64,000 bases of DNA from Psoroptes ovis (GCA_002943765.1 PQWQ01000001.1:2267501-2331500), one strand, 5' to 3'; positions 48,351 to 61,312 are shown, numbered from the stretch's first letter. Notes: a model not told the origin generated them from the sequence alone. A program made the numbers and translations.

Positions 48351-48841
48351 GGATATGGAATGATTCAGAAAAAAATCAAATTATTAATATTTATTACGAT
48401 TATTCATTGAATGTGATGAAAACAATGAATGAATCATATATTGTCAAGAATCAGAAAGAAAAATCGTCCAAATGCAAGAGTTTGGTTGTAAGGCGAAACA
48501 CTTGAATCAACATTGCAAACATTTAACCCTTTTGTCGAACAAATTTTGACGCCTATTTTGAGCTACCCATTGACACCAAATTATCAGTAATCGATTGGTT
48601 CTATTTCCGGTATGAAATCATAACAATTCACATTTTCTTACCAATAAATATGAATAAAATAAACGTTGAAAACTTTCTGAAATTTTTCTTTGGCAATGTT
48701 GGGCCAAATTTCATCATAGACAACAACAATAATAATAATAATAATCATAAAATGATTTCGAATAAATTGAAATTGAATTTTTGCTTTTTGCAATTTTCAA
48801 TTATTATCATTAAATGAAAAAAAGGAATTATTATTATCATG

Positions 48842-48918
48842 AGGTTGTCCGGAAAGTTCTTGCTGATTTTTAGCAGGCATTTCTCAATTTTTACCAAACA
48901 AAACTTAATGGACAACTA
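48842..48918. mobile_element. Mariner-type miniature element
   Basis: The left end is AGGTTGTCCGGAAAGTTCTT and the right end AACTTAATGGACAACTA; the reverse complement of the right end matches the left end closely. The element is about 77 bp, essentially two terminal repeats with a short core. Confidence 0.7.
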
Positions 48919-50006
48919 TTAAGATTCAATGATAAATATCTGAATAAAAAAAATAGGAAGAAATGGAAAATGAAAATCCAATTTTCAATCAATAATTGAC
49001 TCACAAAAAATAATAACAATAATAATAAGAAATAATTTCACATCCAAAAATTGTATTTATTTTTTATAGTTTATATCGAAACATTGAAAAGAATTTCCAT
49101 GAATGAATGATAAAAACAGTAAATGAATGTTGCAAGGCAATTAAATAATTGAATATTGATAATAAATAAAATGAATTCATTCATTTTATTTATTTATACA
49201 TTTACTATAGTTAAGGTTTGGATTATCAAATCAAATTGATTTTGTTATTATTATTGTTGTTGTTGCTATTGATTCATCAACATCATCATGGATAGTGTTG
49301 TTTATTTATTTTTCATTCTGTGTGTTTGTAGAAACGCAGACAAACACACAAACACATCTCGAATATAATAAAAGAAAGATACTATCAAATTCATCGAATC
49401 GTTGAATGAAAATTGTTCAAATGTTTGACTTGTATTATTTCATTATTATTTTATTATTATTTCTTGTGTTTATTATGTTTATTGCATCTTATTTCATTTA
49501 TTTCATCTAGTTTTTGTCTATTCAATCGTACGTGCTTTCATAGACAAATGTAAATATACGGAATAATACAAAAACAAACACAAACAATACAAATATATTA
49601 CAATTTCAAATGTATTTACAATCATTACTTTCTTTCTGAAATAGAAAATATGTAAACAACAGCATTTACAAACATTTGAATCCGATGAATCAATTCTTGT
49701 ATCTTCTTCTTTCATATCTTTTTTCTAGTTATCTAAAGACATTAAATTTTGATGACACTGGTGTAAACCAGACATATATCTACGATTACTATTACTGATT
49801 GGTATATTCAACTATATATTTACAATATTTCACCATTATATACATGGTAATGATGATGATAATAATTCAAATAAATGAAAATTTATTATTTATTCACCAG
49901 TATTTTTTCACTTTCTCATTTTTAATCATTTCGTCGTACGTGTCGTTTGTAAATTTTCTATTTTCTAATTTTTCATAATAGCAGAAATTCATCGTTAATA
50001 TTGTTT

Positions 50007-50086
50007 TGGGTTGTCCAAAAAGTTCCGGCCGATTTTCAGCATTGAATAGTATTGAAAATCAAGAAAAAACTTAGTGGACAACCAAA
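50007..50086. mobile_element. Mariner-type miniature element
   Basis: The left end is TGGGTTGTCCAAAAAGTTCC, followed by GGCCGATTTTC. The right end is AACTTAGTGGACAACCAAA, followed by TA. The element is about 80 bp and belongs to the same family as its neighbours. Confidence 0.75.
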
Positions 50087-52530
50087 TATGATTATATTTA
50101 TATTCCATAAAATGTCATGGAATTTTGAAAATTTGTCAATCAAATTTCTATATTTTCTATCTCATTTCACTTTTCCAGGCGTATGAAGAATATTATTAAT
50201 ATCATTCATATAATGAATGGATACACTATAGAGATATTTTGCCCATTTTTGGGGTTATAATCATATGGAATCATTCAAAAAAATCTTGACTATCCAAAAT
50301 TAATGACATTGCATTGGGTGCAATATAATCATACGCATAGTGAATGCATTTTGCTTATTAAAAACAATGAGAAAAAAAATGAAAATTTGAAAATATCAAA
50401 TGAACTAAAAAACTAAAACTAAAACTGAAAAAAAGGATTATTTATATCATTCCATTTTACTTGTCATAATTTTATAACATTTCATTTTTTTTCGCTGTTT
50501 GTCTTTGTATTAAATTTACCCAGCAATAATATATGTGATGCACTAAATAAACAATTGATGATAATCGTGATGATGATGATGATGATGAGCACGATGAGCA
50601 AGATGAAGATGGTTCAAATATAATGGAATAATGACAAATTTAAGAAAAGACTTCGAAGAAAAATTTGAAATTTTCTTCATTTTCTTTGGCTGAGTAAAAA
50701 AATGTTTGAAATAATTCATTTCAAAATTTTTTAAGGATCAATTTTCCTTAAAGAAAATTGAAAAAAAAAAACGAAAAATAGAAATGAAATCTTATTATTT
50801 ATTTATTTATTTATTATTTCTCTTCTTTTCTTGAAAATTGAAATTCTTTTGAATTGAAAATGAAAGAATAATTTTTTATTTGCCAAAAGAAATTCTTCTC
50901 TGAGAATTTCGTTTCTCTTGAAACAGACAAATACACACACACTGTGGACACTAAAATGCAGTGCAATGATTGAGTAAGGAAACGAAAACAGAAAAAAACG
51001 AAGAATTTCGAAATGATTCATTTATTCTTGTATCACTTTAAAACAAAGACACATGGAAGAGAAAAGGGAACGGAATAAGGAATGAATTCCAGAGCTTTTC
51101 TCACACATACACAAGGATGATAATGGAAGAAGAAGAAGAATAAGAAGAAATTTAATCGGATTCTCCATTCAAGTGTGTTCGACTCTGCTTTCTAGTAAGG
51201 AGAGTAATGAAGAATATTGGATGAAAAATGAAATGAAATGAAATCAAGTTTGAATTTGAAAAATATCAATGATTTTAAATTATTAAGAAATTTCGCATAA
51301 TTATTTATGAAAAAAAAATGAAGATAAATGATTTATATTTAATTGGATTCGAATAATATTTTTCTCAATAATCAAATTTCATAATGAAGAATTGCGGGAA
51401 TTCAATGAGATCAAATAATTAAGAATTGAATTGAATGATCAAAATCGATTGAATTCTTGGCATAATTTTTTGCAATTTTCACTAAAACAATCCTAGAATA
51501 TTCGAGGCTTCATTTGATTGCATCAATCGATGATTGAACTTTGAGTTTTATTTTGTAAACTTTGATAAAACACAAAAAATTCTCTGATATTCTGGTTACA
51601 TTTCATTCGACGATTTAAGCTTGTCATTTGTTTGATTCATTTTTCTTCTTTTTTTTTGCTGACTAGTTTTTGACTAATTCTGGCTATGTCTCTCATTGTC
51701 TCTCTTGTCTGACTATGCAATTGTCAAATGTACTTCAAATCCCAAGAGATGTTTGAGAATTGTTATTTTCATTATTTTCATGTGGCTTTTTTCCATCAAA
51801 AAAAAAATCCTCAAATTATATTGAATTGAATTGCATGAAATGGAGAGTGTATGAATAAACGAAATGAATAATAGATAAACACGTGTCTGATTAATGAAAA
51901 AAAAAATGAAAAGATATGGCGAAATTCACTTTTCTGAATTATTCTTGAATAGATTCTTTTCAAGTTTTTGGTAGAATAAATTCATTATCTGAATGGGTCT
52001 AAATATTTTTTTCATTTTCATTATACCTTAAGGCTATTTATGCAATTAACATTAAATAACATTATTGTCAATGACAAACTGAATATCATTTTTGAAACAA
52101 GGTTTTAAATAATGATGTTGTTATTTATGTTTGTGTCGAATACGAAAAACAACAACAATGAATGAATGAATGAATGATATCAATTGAATTGCTTTAAATA
52201 TAAAAATTGAAAAAATTATCATAATTTCTTTTTGTAATTTAAAATGCAAGAATTTTGATAAATAGAAACATTATTGAATGAAAATGATTATGTTGAATGA
52301 TAATGATGATGAATAAAAAATTATTATTAAGAATAACAATGAGATAAAAAATAAATAAATAAATAAAGTAACATCCTAAGGCTTTTCTAAGACATATTCT
52401 TTTAATCATATTATCATCTTGAACATTCATGAAACATTTATGAATCATATTATTGAATCATAAAACTTGATTCAAAATTCAAAAGTTTTTGAAATAAATG
52501 AATAAAGAATTTTTTTGCTTTTTACTTTAT

Positions 52531-52618
52531 TTGGTTGTCCGAAAAGTTTGTGCGGATATTCAAAGGGCATTCACATTGGTTTCTATTGATTTTCACATGA
52601 ACTTATTGGACAGCCCAA
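52531..52618. mobile_element. Mariner-type miniature element
   Basis: The left end TTGGTTGTCCGAAAAGTTTG, continued by TGCGGAT, matches the terminal consensus of insect mariner elements almost perfectly. The right end is GAACTTATTGGACAGCCCAA. The element is about 88 bp with no coding capacity. Confidence 0.8.
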
Positions 52619-53011
52619 AATTTTTTACCAGCATCAAAAACCATTCAGAACCATGATTTCACGAAGAAGTGTGAAAAAAAAGTTCCAAGATTCTTCGAAT
52701 TTTTCCATATATGAATCTTTACTCATAAAAGTTTGACCAAAATTTATTAGATTATCATCACAAACACATTCACTGATGTTGGATATGTTTTTTTCTCTGG
52801 CTTTATTCCATTATTATCCATAAGAAAACAATGTTCATATTTTTTGTTCAAACGAATAATGGCATTAATATTTACCAAACATTTTTGGGAAAGAAGTGAA
52901 GTTGTAAATATAACAATTTATGAATTGTTATAATAATAATAATGATAACAATAATTCCATTGGAAAAACTGTTTCTGAAATAATTGAATTGATAAAATGA
53001 TTTCATACATA

Positions 53012-53091
53012 TTAAGTTGTCCGTAAAGTTGTAGCCGATTTTCATGAGCAACTCTATAGATTAAACGGCCAGAACTTTTCGGACAACCTAA
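53012..53091. mobile_element. Mariner-type miniature element with TA duplication
   Basis: The left end is TTAAGTTGTCCGTAAAGTTG and the right end GAACTTTTCGGACAACCTAA. Exact TA dinucleotides lie at 53010-53011 and 53092-53093, the target duplication of Tc1/mariner elements. The length is 80 bp. This is the best-preserved boundary in the family. Confidence 0.88.
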
Positions 53092-53763
53092 TACATTCAA
53101 TTCAAATGTTTCATTTGAATCATTCAAGTTTTTTTTGGTCAATCGTGTTTTTCATTTTAGAAATCAAATAAATATAATTTTATCATTATTTTTTCTCGAA
53201 AAATAACAATAATTTCATTCCATTGTTGAAGAAGAGATTCACAAACTATTCCAAAATGATTTATGAACATTTTGAATGAGGAATACAGATCTCCACAAAA
53301 TAAAAATCAAAATATCTTCAAAGAACAAGTTTGAAAAAAATTAAAAATTTGAATGGTTTTTTTTTTGGTTGAAAAAAATGGTCTCGTCTTTCATCATTGT
53401 TATTATTATGATGGTGTTATATACAGAATCACACTTGTGATAACACGTGCTATCATCAATAATTGAAAGCTTTCAATAAACATTCAATGAGCCAATAGGC
53501 GAATTCAGCAAAATATTCAAAATGATAATACAAAAAATAAAAATAACACGAAAAATGAAACATTCAACGATTGGTTATTGCAATCATGTAATGTATTCAA
53601 CGATACCATTAGTACCATAAATACACCAAACATTTGTTATCTTTTGAACCATAATGTAACATGATTATGGTTGATAGAATGGTTTTTTTTGGATGAGACG
53701 AAAAATGGAATAGTCTAAAAATGCAAATGATTTTGTTTATTTTGTAGAATAAAAACAAATGAT

Positions 53764-53764
<1 letters not shown>

Positions 53765-53796
<32 letters not shown>
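53765..53796. repeat. AAT microsatellite
   Basis: About ten uninterrupted AAT units are visible. A second run of the same motif lies at 62846-62871. Shorter AAT and ATC runs are scattered throughout the window. Confidence 0.9.
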
Positions 53797-54053
53797 CAAA
53801 AAACAAATACATTGATTGTAACAAATTATAATTAAATTTATGATCATCATCATCATTTTTATTTTCCTGCCTTGCATTTTCATAAAATTTCATGATTTTC
53901 ATAATTTTTCATAATTCAAACATTTTTTATTCATCATTTATTCAACATTATTTAACCGTACACTTCGTGTTTTGCAGTCGAGTACAAACAAGTCACAAAT
54001 TGAAAATTCAAATAATTTTACATGTAAAATTTCGCATGCAATTCCCCAAAGAA

Positions 54054-54131
54054 AAGTTGTCCACAAAGTTAGCGCCGATTTTTCCGTAGATTTTTAGTGA
54101 ATTTATAGCAGGCAAACTTTCCGGACAACCT
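54054..54131. mobile_element. Mariner-type miniature element
   Basis: The left end is AAGTTGTCCACAAAGTTAGC with CGATTTTT inside, and the right end is AAACTTTCCGGACAACCT. The element is about 78 bp. Confidence 0.78.
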
Positions 54132-54808
54132 GGGAACAAAAGCAATCATCGTTAAACAAACCAGATGTTGTTTAATATTTTATAATAATTTTTTTATTTT
54201 ATAATCAACAGAAAACAAAGAAGAAAAATTTGATTAATAGTTTATTTGTACAAAAAAAAGATTAAAAATGAAAAAATCCAATATCAATTATTATCAGGGT
54301 CATTATCATTATCATTATTTGTTTCAAGTCAAGTGATTAGATAATTTTTAATCAAAATATCATAATTCTTCGCTAAACGATTGCTAAAATTTAGATTAAA
54401 TCATATTCATTTATCAAAAATTTGAGCATATTTGCCTCTTTGACACTGTGGAAAGGCATTATATCACTGGGTTGATCAGCTAAATTTAGTAAATAGCTAA
54501 ATTGCTTTGTTTGTCTATGGAATCGTTATTTTTTATGAGGAATTTTCGCATCAAAATTCTTTGTTTGCTTTTTGATATAAAATTTGATTCATGGAATGAT
54601 GGATCATTCCATGAATTCCGCGAGATTCAGCGGGAGAGAGAGTTGGGAGTCAAAAGAGGAAAAAAGTCATGAATTTTTCAAATTTTCATTATCATCATCA
54701 TATATGTTTTAGTAAACATATAAATATTTATTTAGAAAAAATAGGGGAAACATTTCATCAACAATTTCATTGGGTTCGTATGTTTTTTGTATTTCATTAT
54801 TATCATTG

Positions 54809-54888
54809 TTAGACTGTCCGAAAAGTTCTTGACGATTTTCAATGAAAAAATCTAGGTTGATTTGATTAAAAACTTTACGGACAGCCAA
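54809..54888. mobile_element. Mariner-type miniature element
   Basis: The left end is TTAGACTGTCCGAAAAGTTC with TTGACGATTTTC inside, and the right end is AACTTTACGGACAGCCAA. The length is 80 bp. Confidence 0.8.
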
Positions 54889-55022
54889 AGCATTATCATT
54901 TTAGATTAGAAAATTTATTTTATAATAATAAATAGATTCTCATTTTTTCTTCGTTCGTTTACATTGTTTTCTTCCATTCTTTTATTCTGCCTTTATATAA
55001 ACATTATTTACATTTTATAGAT

Positions 55023-55289
55023 GTGAACTCATCAATCTTTGAAATAGTACATAATATATTGGAATATAATATTATCATTTTTTTTCTTTTTTCAATGAAT
55101 AAATTTAATGTAAATATTAAATGTTTGATACATAAACAGAAGAAATATATTGGTACAATTTTCTATCAATATTTATTTGATAAACATGGAAAACAAAGAT
55201 ATCTTATTTTTTATTGTTGTTATTGTCATCAATATTATCATACAAGTAAATGCTATTGTTGCTTTTGTCATATGAAACTTGGAATATAA
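55023..55289 (+). CDS. Candidate small Cys/His-rich ORF
   Basis: The end of this frame is unusual: residues after about 60 read YCCYCHQYYH, then SKCYCCFCHMKLGI and a stop. The closely spaced Cys and His pairs resemble a metal-binding knuckle. AAACAG at 55134-55139 could be an acceptor for an exon encoding KKYIGTIFYQYLF and this tail. Upstream exons were not found, and AT-rich DNA produces Tyr/Cys/His codons readily, so this is only a candidate. Confidence 0.2.
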   Translation: MNSSIFEIVHNILEYNIIIFFLFSMNKFNVNIKCLIHKQKKYIGTIFYQYLFDKHGKQRYLIFYCCYCHQYYHTSKCYCCFCHMKLGI

Positions 55290-56705
55290 ATAAAAATAAA
55301 CACATAAAAAACTTGGCTTTTATCTTATTTTTGAAATTTTCATAATCATTTTTTATTCTTGGTATACAAACACACAATAAAAACATAATGACTCAAATCC
55401 GTTAAATAAATAAATAAATTGAATGAAACAATTGAATCAATCAATAGAAATGATGATTGAATAGTTTGAAATTTCATTTATTTTTTACGGGGAATGAATT
55501 TTTCTCGTTTCCATTCAATGTTTTAATTATTAAATTATCTCTTTGTTTTCAATAATTTCCAATGATTTTCAACTTTGTTCGTTTATTCGAAGATAAACAA
55601 TTGAATTTATCAACTTTGACATCTATTTTCGAATTTCCGTTTCAGGTTATTTTTGAAGGCTTACGACGGTTTGAACTGACGGAAATTTTCAAAAGCTTAC
55701 ATAGCACCTTTGATGGCTGTTGATTTTTGCATTTTTCAATTAACATTTTTGCCGATTGACAAAAGTGTTTTTCCAACCATTCATCTGATATAATGATAAT
55801 AAATGATGATAATTATCATAATTATGATCAAAAGTGAAACAAAAGCAAAAGCCAAAATTATGAATATATGAGATATGAATTAGGATTGCAAATTTTTCTA
55901 TGCAAAATCTCATTGTATTCGCTCATTATTAATGTTGTTTGTATTTTGATAATAAACAATGATAATAAATAAAAGTAATTAATTAATAATTAATAATATC
56001 ATAATTATTTTACAATGAATAAATCATTGTGTTTTGATTACTTTAATTATCATTTATTTGTGATTATTATTTTAGATAGAAAAATAAATGAATAAATAAT
56101 TGAATGAATAAATGAATAAATAAATGAATAAAAGTGATTCAAGATGAATGAAACAAAATAAATGTCAATCGGATGAATTTTGCGTCCAAAGTTTTTGAAT
56201 TAAGATTAAAATTATTCATTGTAATTAAATAAAATGATTGTTTATTCATTTGATTTTCATTATATGAAATGAAATTCCATCAATTATTAATATTTGATTA
56301 TGAATTTATATAAATCATCGATCATTAATTATCTGATAATCTTAAGAAAAAAAATCTACATTTTTGTTCCGAATATTCAGAATTATTTGCATCAAAATTT
56401 CAAGCAAAAGATTTGGCTGTTTTCAATTTATTTTCATTTCAATTTTAATACAAATCAATAATCATCATCGATTATAATCATTATCAAAAAGGAAAAAAAA
56501 CGATAATTTTTTTATTTAAAATTAATGAATTCAAAATGAAATTTAAATGAATACGAAAAATTCAATGAATTTTTTCGTATTCGATGAACCAGAAGATTTA
56601 AGAGTTTTCCTCAATTTTTTCATAAATTTCAAAACATTTGAAATCATTGATTGTCAATATTATCATAACATCATTATCATGAATAATCAAATTGATAAGA
56701 CACTT

Positions 56706-56800
56706 TAAAGGTTGTACGAAAAATTCGTACGCATCATCAACATAACTAATATAAAAGGCCATTTGGATTCGAAACGAACAAACTTTCCGTACAATCCAAT
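56706..56800. mobile_element. Mariner-type miniature element (diverged subtype)
   Basis: The left end is AAAGGTTGTACGAAAAATTC and the right end AACAAACTTTCCGTACAATC. The GTAC variant replaces GTCC on both arms, which suggests that a distinct subfamily amplified or that the two arms co-evolved by gene conversion. The element is about 95 bp. Confidence 0.7.
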
Positions 56801-57885
56801 GTTTCAAATGTGAATACATTGTCATACAGTCCTCATTGTTGTTGTTGTCGTTTATATTTCAATGATTCATTATTTTTGCATATTTTTTCATTTTCCTTGA
56901 TATTTCATTTAAATTCAAAATATTCAAATGACAGCGTTTCACTGAACTGAATTCATTGTGCACAGTGATTCTGGGCCTATTTTTTGGTCTATTTCTGGTC
57001 TATTTTTCATTTTCTTTGGAGGAAATATTTTCCGCGACTAAAAAATTCATATTTCATAATTCATTCTGATTATTTATATTCTGACTATTCTGAAAATTAT
57101 TATTCATTTATTTATATTTATTCATTTTACAGCAAAGATAATTTTTCATTTCAATGAATTTCCATGAAAAATTTACACTTTCAGTCATATTCTCAGTTGA
57201 GGAGCAAAGGAGTAGAAAATTTCAGTTTAATGAATTATTTTTTCGTCGTCGTAACTTCTTTGAAAAGGGAAAATAGTCAACCCGAAAATGATCAGACAGA
57301 CGACTGCTTTGAAATTGTATAGAAATGGCAAGCGCCGGTGATTTTCAGTGAATTGTTCCAAAAGGTCTTTACCTTACCGAATTAATGGTTTACGATGGAA
57401 AAATGGAAATGGAAATTTCGAAAAATTTGTATCAATACGTCAACCGCATATTCTCTTCGAGGTCATCGAAGTATAATATTGTTTGTTGATCATGAATTTG
57501 GTGAAAAAATTGTTTGATGATCATAACAATAATAATTGTGAAAATTATGTCTCGCCTTATCTGTACCCTGCCCAACTCATATTCAATAAATTTTAATACC
57601 ATTAATAATAATCATTTTTCACACTTTTAATTTTCAATTTACTTTTTTCATTATTTAATGATATTTAAATGAATGAGTAAAGTAAACATCGCACATAAAC
57701 ATCAATGCTGAATGGCTTACAAAATATTTGAAGCCATCAAATGATAAAGATAATAAATTTTCTCATCCCCAACCTCTTATTGCAAACTTGAGACTTTAAA
57801 ACCCAGTACCCTGTGTCCACCCTTTACAAACTTTGTTACATCATCATCGTCATCACATTAAAACATTGTTCAAAATATGTCTTTC

Positions 57886-57911
57886 GGGTTTTGAGGGTGC
57901 TGGAGGGTGGG
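57886..57911 (+). promoter_or_regulatory. Canonical G-quadruplex motif
   Basis: Four runs of GGG are separated by loops of 6 (TTTTGA), 7 (TGCTGGA) and 1 (T) bases, meeting the standard G3N1-7 rule. The motif lies in a GC-richer patch (57760-57950); the opposite strand also has GGG runs about 100 bp upstream (near 57800-57830). It is about 380 bp upstream of the candidate peptide gene at 58291. Confidence 0.75.
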
Positions 57912-58290
57912 TTTGGTTAGGCTCAATCGCCCATTGGAATAATTGAGGATAATATGATTTGATGATCGAATATAATTTTTGTCGAATCAATGATGTTTTA
58001 TTATTATTATTATTTTTTTTGTTGAATGATTAAACAAACAATAGATATTGATGGGAAAAAATCGATTAAATTGACTGACTGACACCCATTCTCCTACCAT
58101 CGTTATTATTATTATCAGTAGTATTATCACTTTTCGATTATTTTTTCGAAATTGATAGGTGATATTTTTTTCGGGTTTGACAGTATCGAAAAAATACCAA
58201 ATTAATGATATATTTATATGATCAATATCATTAATACATATCCAAAAAAACTATGGAAGATGATTGCTTTTTGTTTTTGTTTCATTTAAA

Positions 58291-59079
58291 ATGAAAAATT
58301 CATACAACAAAAAATTCGTATCGATGATGCTGCTTCAAATAATAATAATGATGATACTGATTAAAGTGTATGTGATTTATTTTGGAAAACAATTGAACCG
58401 AAAATTTTCGTTTACGAATTATAAATGAAAACTATACATTCAATAGATAGATAGATAGATAGATGGGATAGAAATGGAGATTTTGATGAGTCTTGATTCA
58501 TTAAATTTATTTATTGGAATGAAGCAAGAAAAAAATTCAAATAATTGATTGAAAATGATCATCATCATCATTGATCCTATTGCCATCATCATTATTATTA
58601 TCATTAATCTCGATGAGTTTATGTTTTGGAAATATTGTTATTGAAGAAAATAGAAAAATTTCCAATACATATTTGTTCATTGTTCAAATGTTTTTTTCAA
58701 ATATTGAATATTCAAATGATTGATTATGATCGATAATCAAATTGATGGATTTTTATTTTTTGTTCTATTTTTTTGTTTGTTAATGATATTCGTTCTTTGA
58801 TATGTTGGAATTAAATTTTTTTCTTTCGCTTTGTTTTGTTTTAATAAATGACTCTTTTTTTGTTTGAAATTTCATTTTAGATTTAAAATATTAAATCCTA
58901 GTTATAATCGACTATTTCTAGATATTAACCCTTTACCATTATTCATTGATGATGACGTTTCTCGACCGCCTGAGTATGTCATAAAGACGATGTCTGATTC
59001 AAATGGGTTGAATCCGAGAAAAAGATATTTTTCGAAACTCGATTATCCCTTTCAATTATCTGACAAAGCGAAACATTAA
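58291..59079 (+). CDS. Candidate two-exon secreted peptide precursor (91 aa)
   Basis: Exon 1 (58291-58367) starts MKNSYNKKFVSMMLLQIIIM and ends at a GTATGT donor. Exon 2 (58881-59079) follows a TTCATTTTAG acceptor; the phases match (GT|A, Val26). The product has a basic N-terminus, a hydrophobic segment at about 10-26 that could be a signal peptide, and a hydrophilic remainder without Cys. An Arg-Lys-Arg at 72-74 is a classic prohormone-convertase site, which would release a 17-residue peptide, YFSKLDYPFQLSDKAKH. Exon 2 has clearly coding-like codon choice (CGACCG, ACGATG, CCGAGA). I know no family that matches. Caution: the hydrophobic stretch comes partly from an AAT/ATG run of the kind that occurs by chance in this genome, so exon 1 is less certain than exon 2. 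Confidence 0.4.
58444..58464. repeat. GATA microsatellite
   Basis: About five tandem TAGA/GATA units lie within the intron of the candidate peptide gene. Confidence 0.85.
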
Positions 59080-59174
59080 AAAAAGTGAATTTCCTCTCTT
59101 TCCATCCTATCTGTGTCTGATCATTTGTCAAAAATTGTGAATAATGATGTCTGATGCATGATGTTAATCTAGTT

Positions 59175-59361
59175 CAGTCATTCTCAACCGGTGTTCCGCG
59201 GCACTTTAGTGTTCCGCCAGATTCCAAAAATGTGCCGCCAAATTTCGGAAATCTAACTCATTCCTTTACTATTCCCTTACTTGGTGTGCCGCAAGATTTT
59301 GAAAATAAAGGCTTTTCCTTTTTTCAGTGTGCCGCGGCGAAAAAAAGGTTGAGAATGACTG
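59175..59361. mobile_element. hAT-type MITE, copy 2 (187 bp, 8-bp TSD)
   Basis: This copy has the same length and ends as the element at 7643-7829, with two base differences (in GATTTTGAAAAT and CTTTTCC). It is flanked by a perfect 8-bp duplication ATCTAGTT at 59167-59174 and 59362-59369. The near identity of the copies and their intact duplications indicate recent movement. It lies about 100 bp after the stop of the candidate peptide gene. Confidence 0.95.
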
Positions 59362-60136
59362 ATCTAGTTTTTCTCGAGAAAATTTCAACTTTTCTATTCA
59401 AAAAATAAGCTAAAAATATATGTTATGTAATATTGAATTCAATCAAATTTGATTTAAATCAAATTTTTTTCTTTATTTCAATATAAAATTTCCATTTTAT
59501 ACTAAGCTATCAAACTTTATTTTATTTGACAGCCATTGATTGGTATGATTTCAAAGTAAAAAAATAAAAAAAATTCGAGAGAAAAATAAAATTTTTTGAC
59601 ATTTCAATTTCCACTCAACTGACAATATCAATGATTTTTTTTGACTTTTTTCCTATGAAAAAAATTTTTGATTGAATTTTCTATTGATTTTTTGCTATTA
59701 TTATTATTATTATTATTACTATTCTCAGAATACAAATACACAGATCCATGCAGTTTAAAATTTCTGGGTACACACAATTAATCCTGTCTAGTTTTTACCA
59801 GTCACTTGTTATTTTATACTCGTCACTTGTGCTTACCAGTTTTATATTTGACATTCTAAAAAATAAAATAAATGTAAATTCTTTGATACTTGTCATCGAA
59901 AGTTTTGACGGTGATTTTTCATTTAGGAAAATTTGATATTTTTTAGTTTAATGAGAATTCGACAATAAAAATTTTCTTTGAAAAAAAAGTTTTCAAAATT
60001 TTTAAAATTTTTTTTTTGTTTCAGTTTCAAGCTATTTATCAAAGAATAATATGTGTTTTAAATGTTGTAGCAAATGTTACTAAAGACATATATTATTATT
60101 TTTCACAGATATGTGCTAAGAATTTAAACCATAAAA

Positions 60137-60367
60137 ATGAAAAAAAAAAATAAAAAAATTATTCATGTTTCAATTAGAAATAATGACAATAATAAAATAT
60201 TGCTCAATCATTATTTATTATTCAATTATGAACTTTTTAAACTTATAAACTCTAAGTTTCACACAGCTTTGACATGTCTTCATATTCATCATAATGATCG
60301 TCAAGTCTATGATCTTATTAGAATCATGACAAACATTATGGACGGAATCATGTCTTTGAATCTATGA
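60137..60367 (+). CDS. Candidate small ORF of unknown function
   Basis: The frame (76 codons) starts with Lys/Asn-rich sequence. From residue 25 it looks more protein-like: NHYLLFNYELFKLINSKFHT, then CLHIHHNDRQVYDLIRIMT. It could be a terminal exon whose partners were not found. No family recognised. Confidence 0.22.
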   Translation: MKKKNKKIIHVSIRNNDNNKILLNHYLLFNYELFKLINSKFHTALTCLHIHHNDRQVYDLIRIMTNIMDGIMSLNL

Positions 60368-61312
60368 TAATCATTAAAACGGGTGAAAATTCGTTTATAT
60401 CACTGATCAATCATGAATTAGTGATATGGATTCAATTTGAATATCAAATTAAATGGTTTTTCAAACAAATCTGGATCTTAATCGCTCATAATTTTTTCAT
60501 CATTATCATTATTTTTCAATAGATTTTCATTGTATTAGATACTGTTAATCACACAAAATAATAAAGAAATAAATGTATTATTTTCCACACATATGGTAAA
60601 AATGTTGTTATTAAATAGCATTTTAGCAACAACAACAAAAAATACGAAACAGTAATATCATTTCATTTTAAACATTAAAACATTTTGATAGCTGATTACT
60701 GATAAAAACAAAGATAATGACAATAATAATAATAATATAAATGATAATGATGATAATAATTATTATTAGCCATATAATCTCTGATATCATTATCAAATTG
60801 TTTTATGATTCTTTAATGTATTTTTTGGTTCTTTTATTATTCTTCAATTTCATAATTTTCAGTTCCATCTTATTTTCAGGATTTTATTTTCATTTTTCGA
60901 TATTAATAACAATGAAAAACAAAGAGAAAAATGTATAATATTACATAATATTGTTTCAACGAAAAATTGCATCTGTGCAAAAATGATGCTTGTTTCATTG
61001 CTTTCTAAGCAAATATATTTCAAATTAAAAAGAAATCCATTCATTAATGTATTAACGAGAGTGATGAAAATTATTAATTTCTTTTTTTAACAACAAATTA
61101 CATTTTTTTTAGTACTGTTAATTTAGATTCTCATAGTAATGGCACTAATAATGATATTAATGCTGATAAAAGCTGTCAATGACATTGCATTACATTGGGA
61201 CCATGTGAGAATATTGAGTGATAAAAGTCATGTATTCTGGTATTCATATTCGTGTTGAATTTAAAAATTTTCAAATTCTGCATATTCGAATATTAACCCT
61301 TTGCGTTCACAG

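Larger units (their letters stand above)
48351..58290. other. AT-rich region dominated by miniature transposons and simple repeats
   Basis: No gene could be recognised on either strand over almost 10 kb. Seven mariner-type miniature elements are annotated separately (48842 to 56800). AAT runs (for example 53765-53796), ATG/ATC runs and a GC-richer patch at about 57200-57950 are present. Upstream EF-hand exons of the ninein-like gene were sought here and not found. Confidence 0.5.

Noticed and set aside
52918..53142. Minus-strand 74-codon frame
   Set aside because: It is mostly the mini-mariner element at 53012-53091 read through.
59154..59408. 84-codon frame near the right end
   Set aside because: It is mostly the hAT MITE at 59175-59361 read through.
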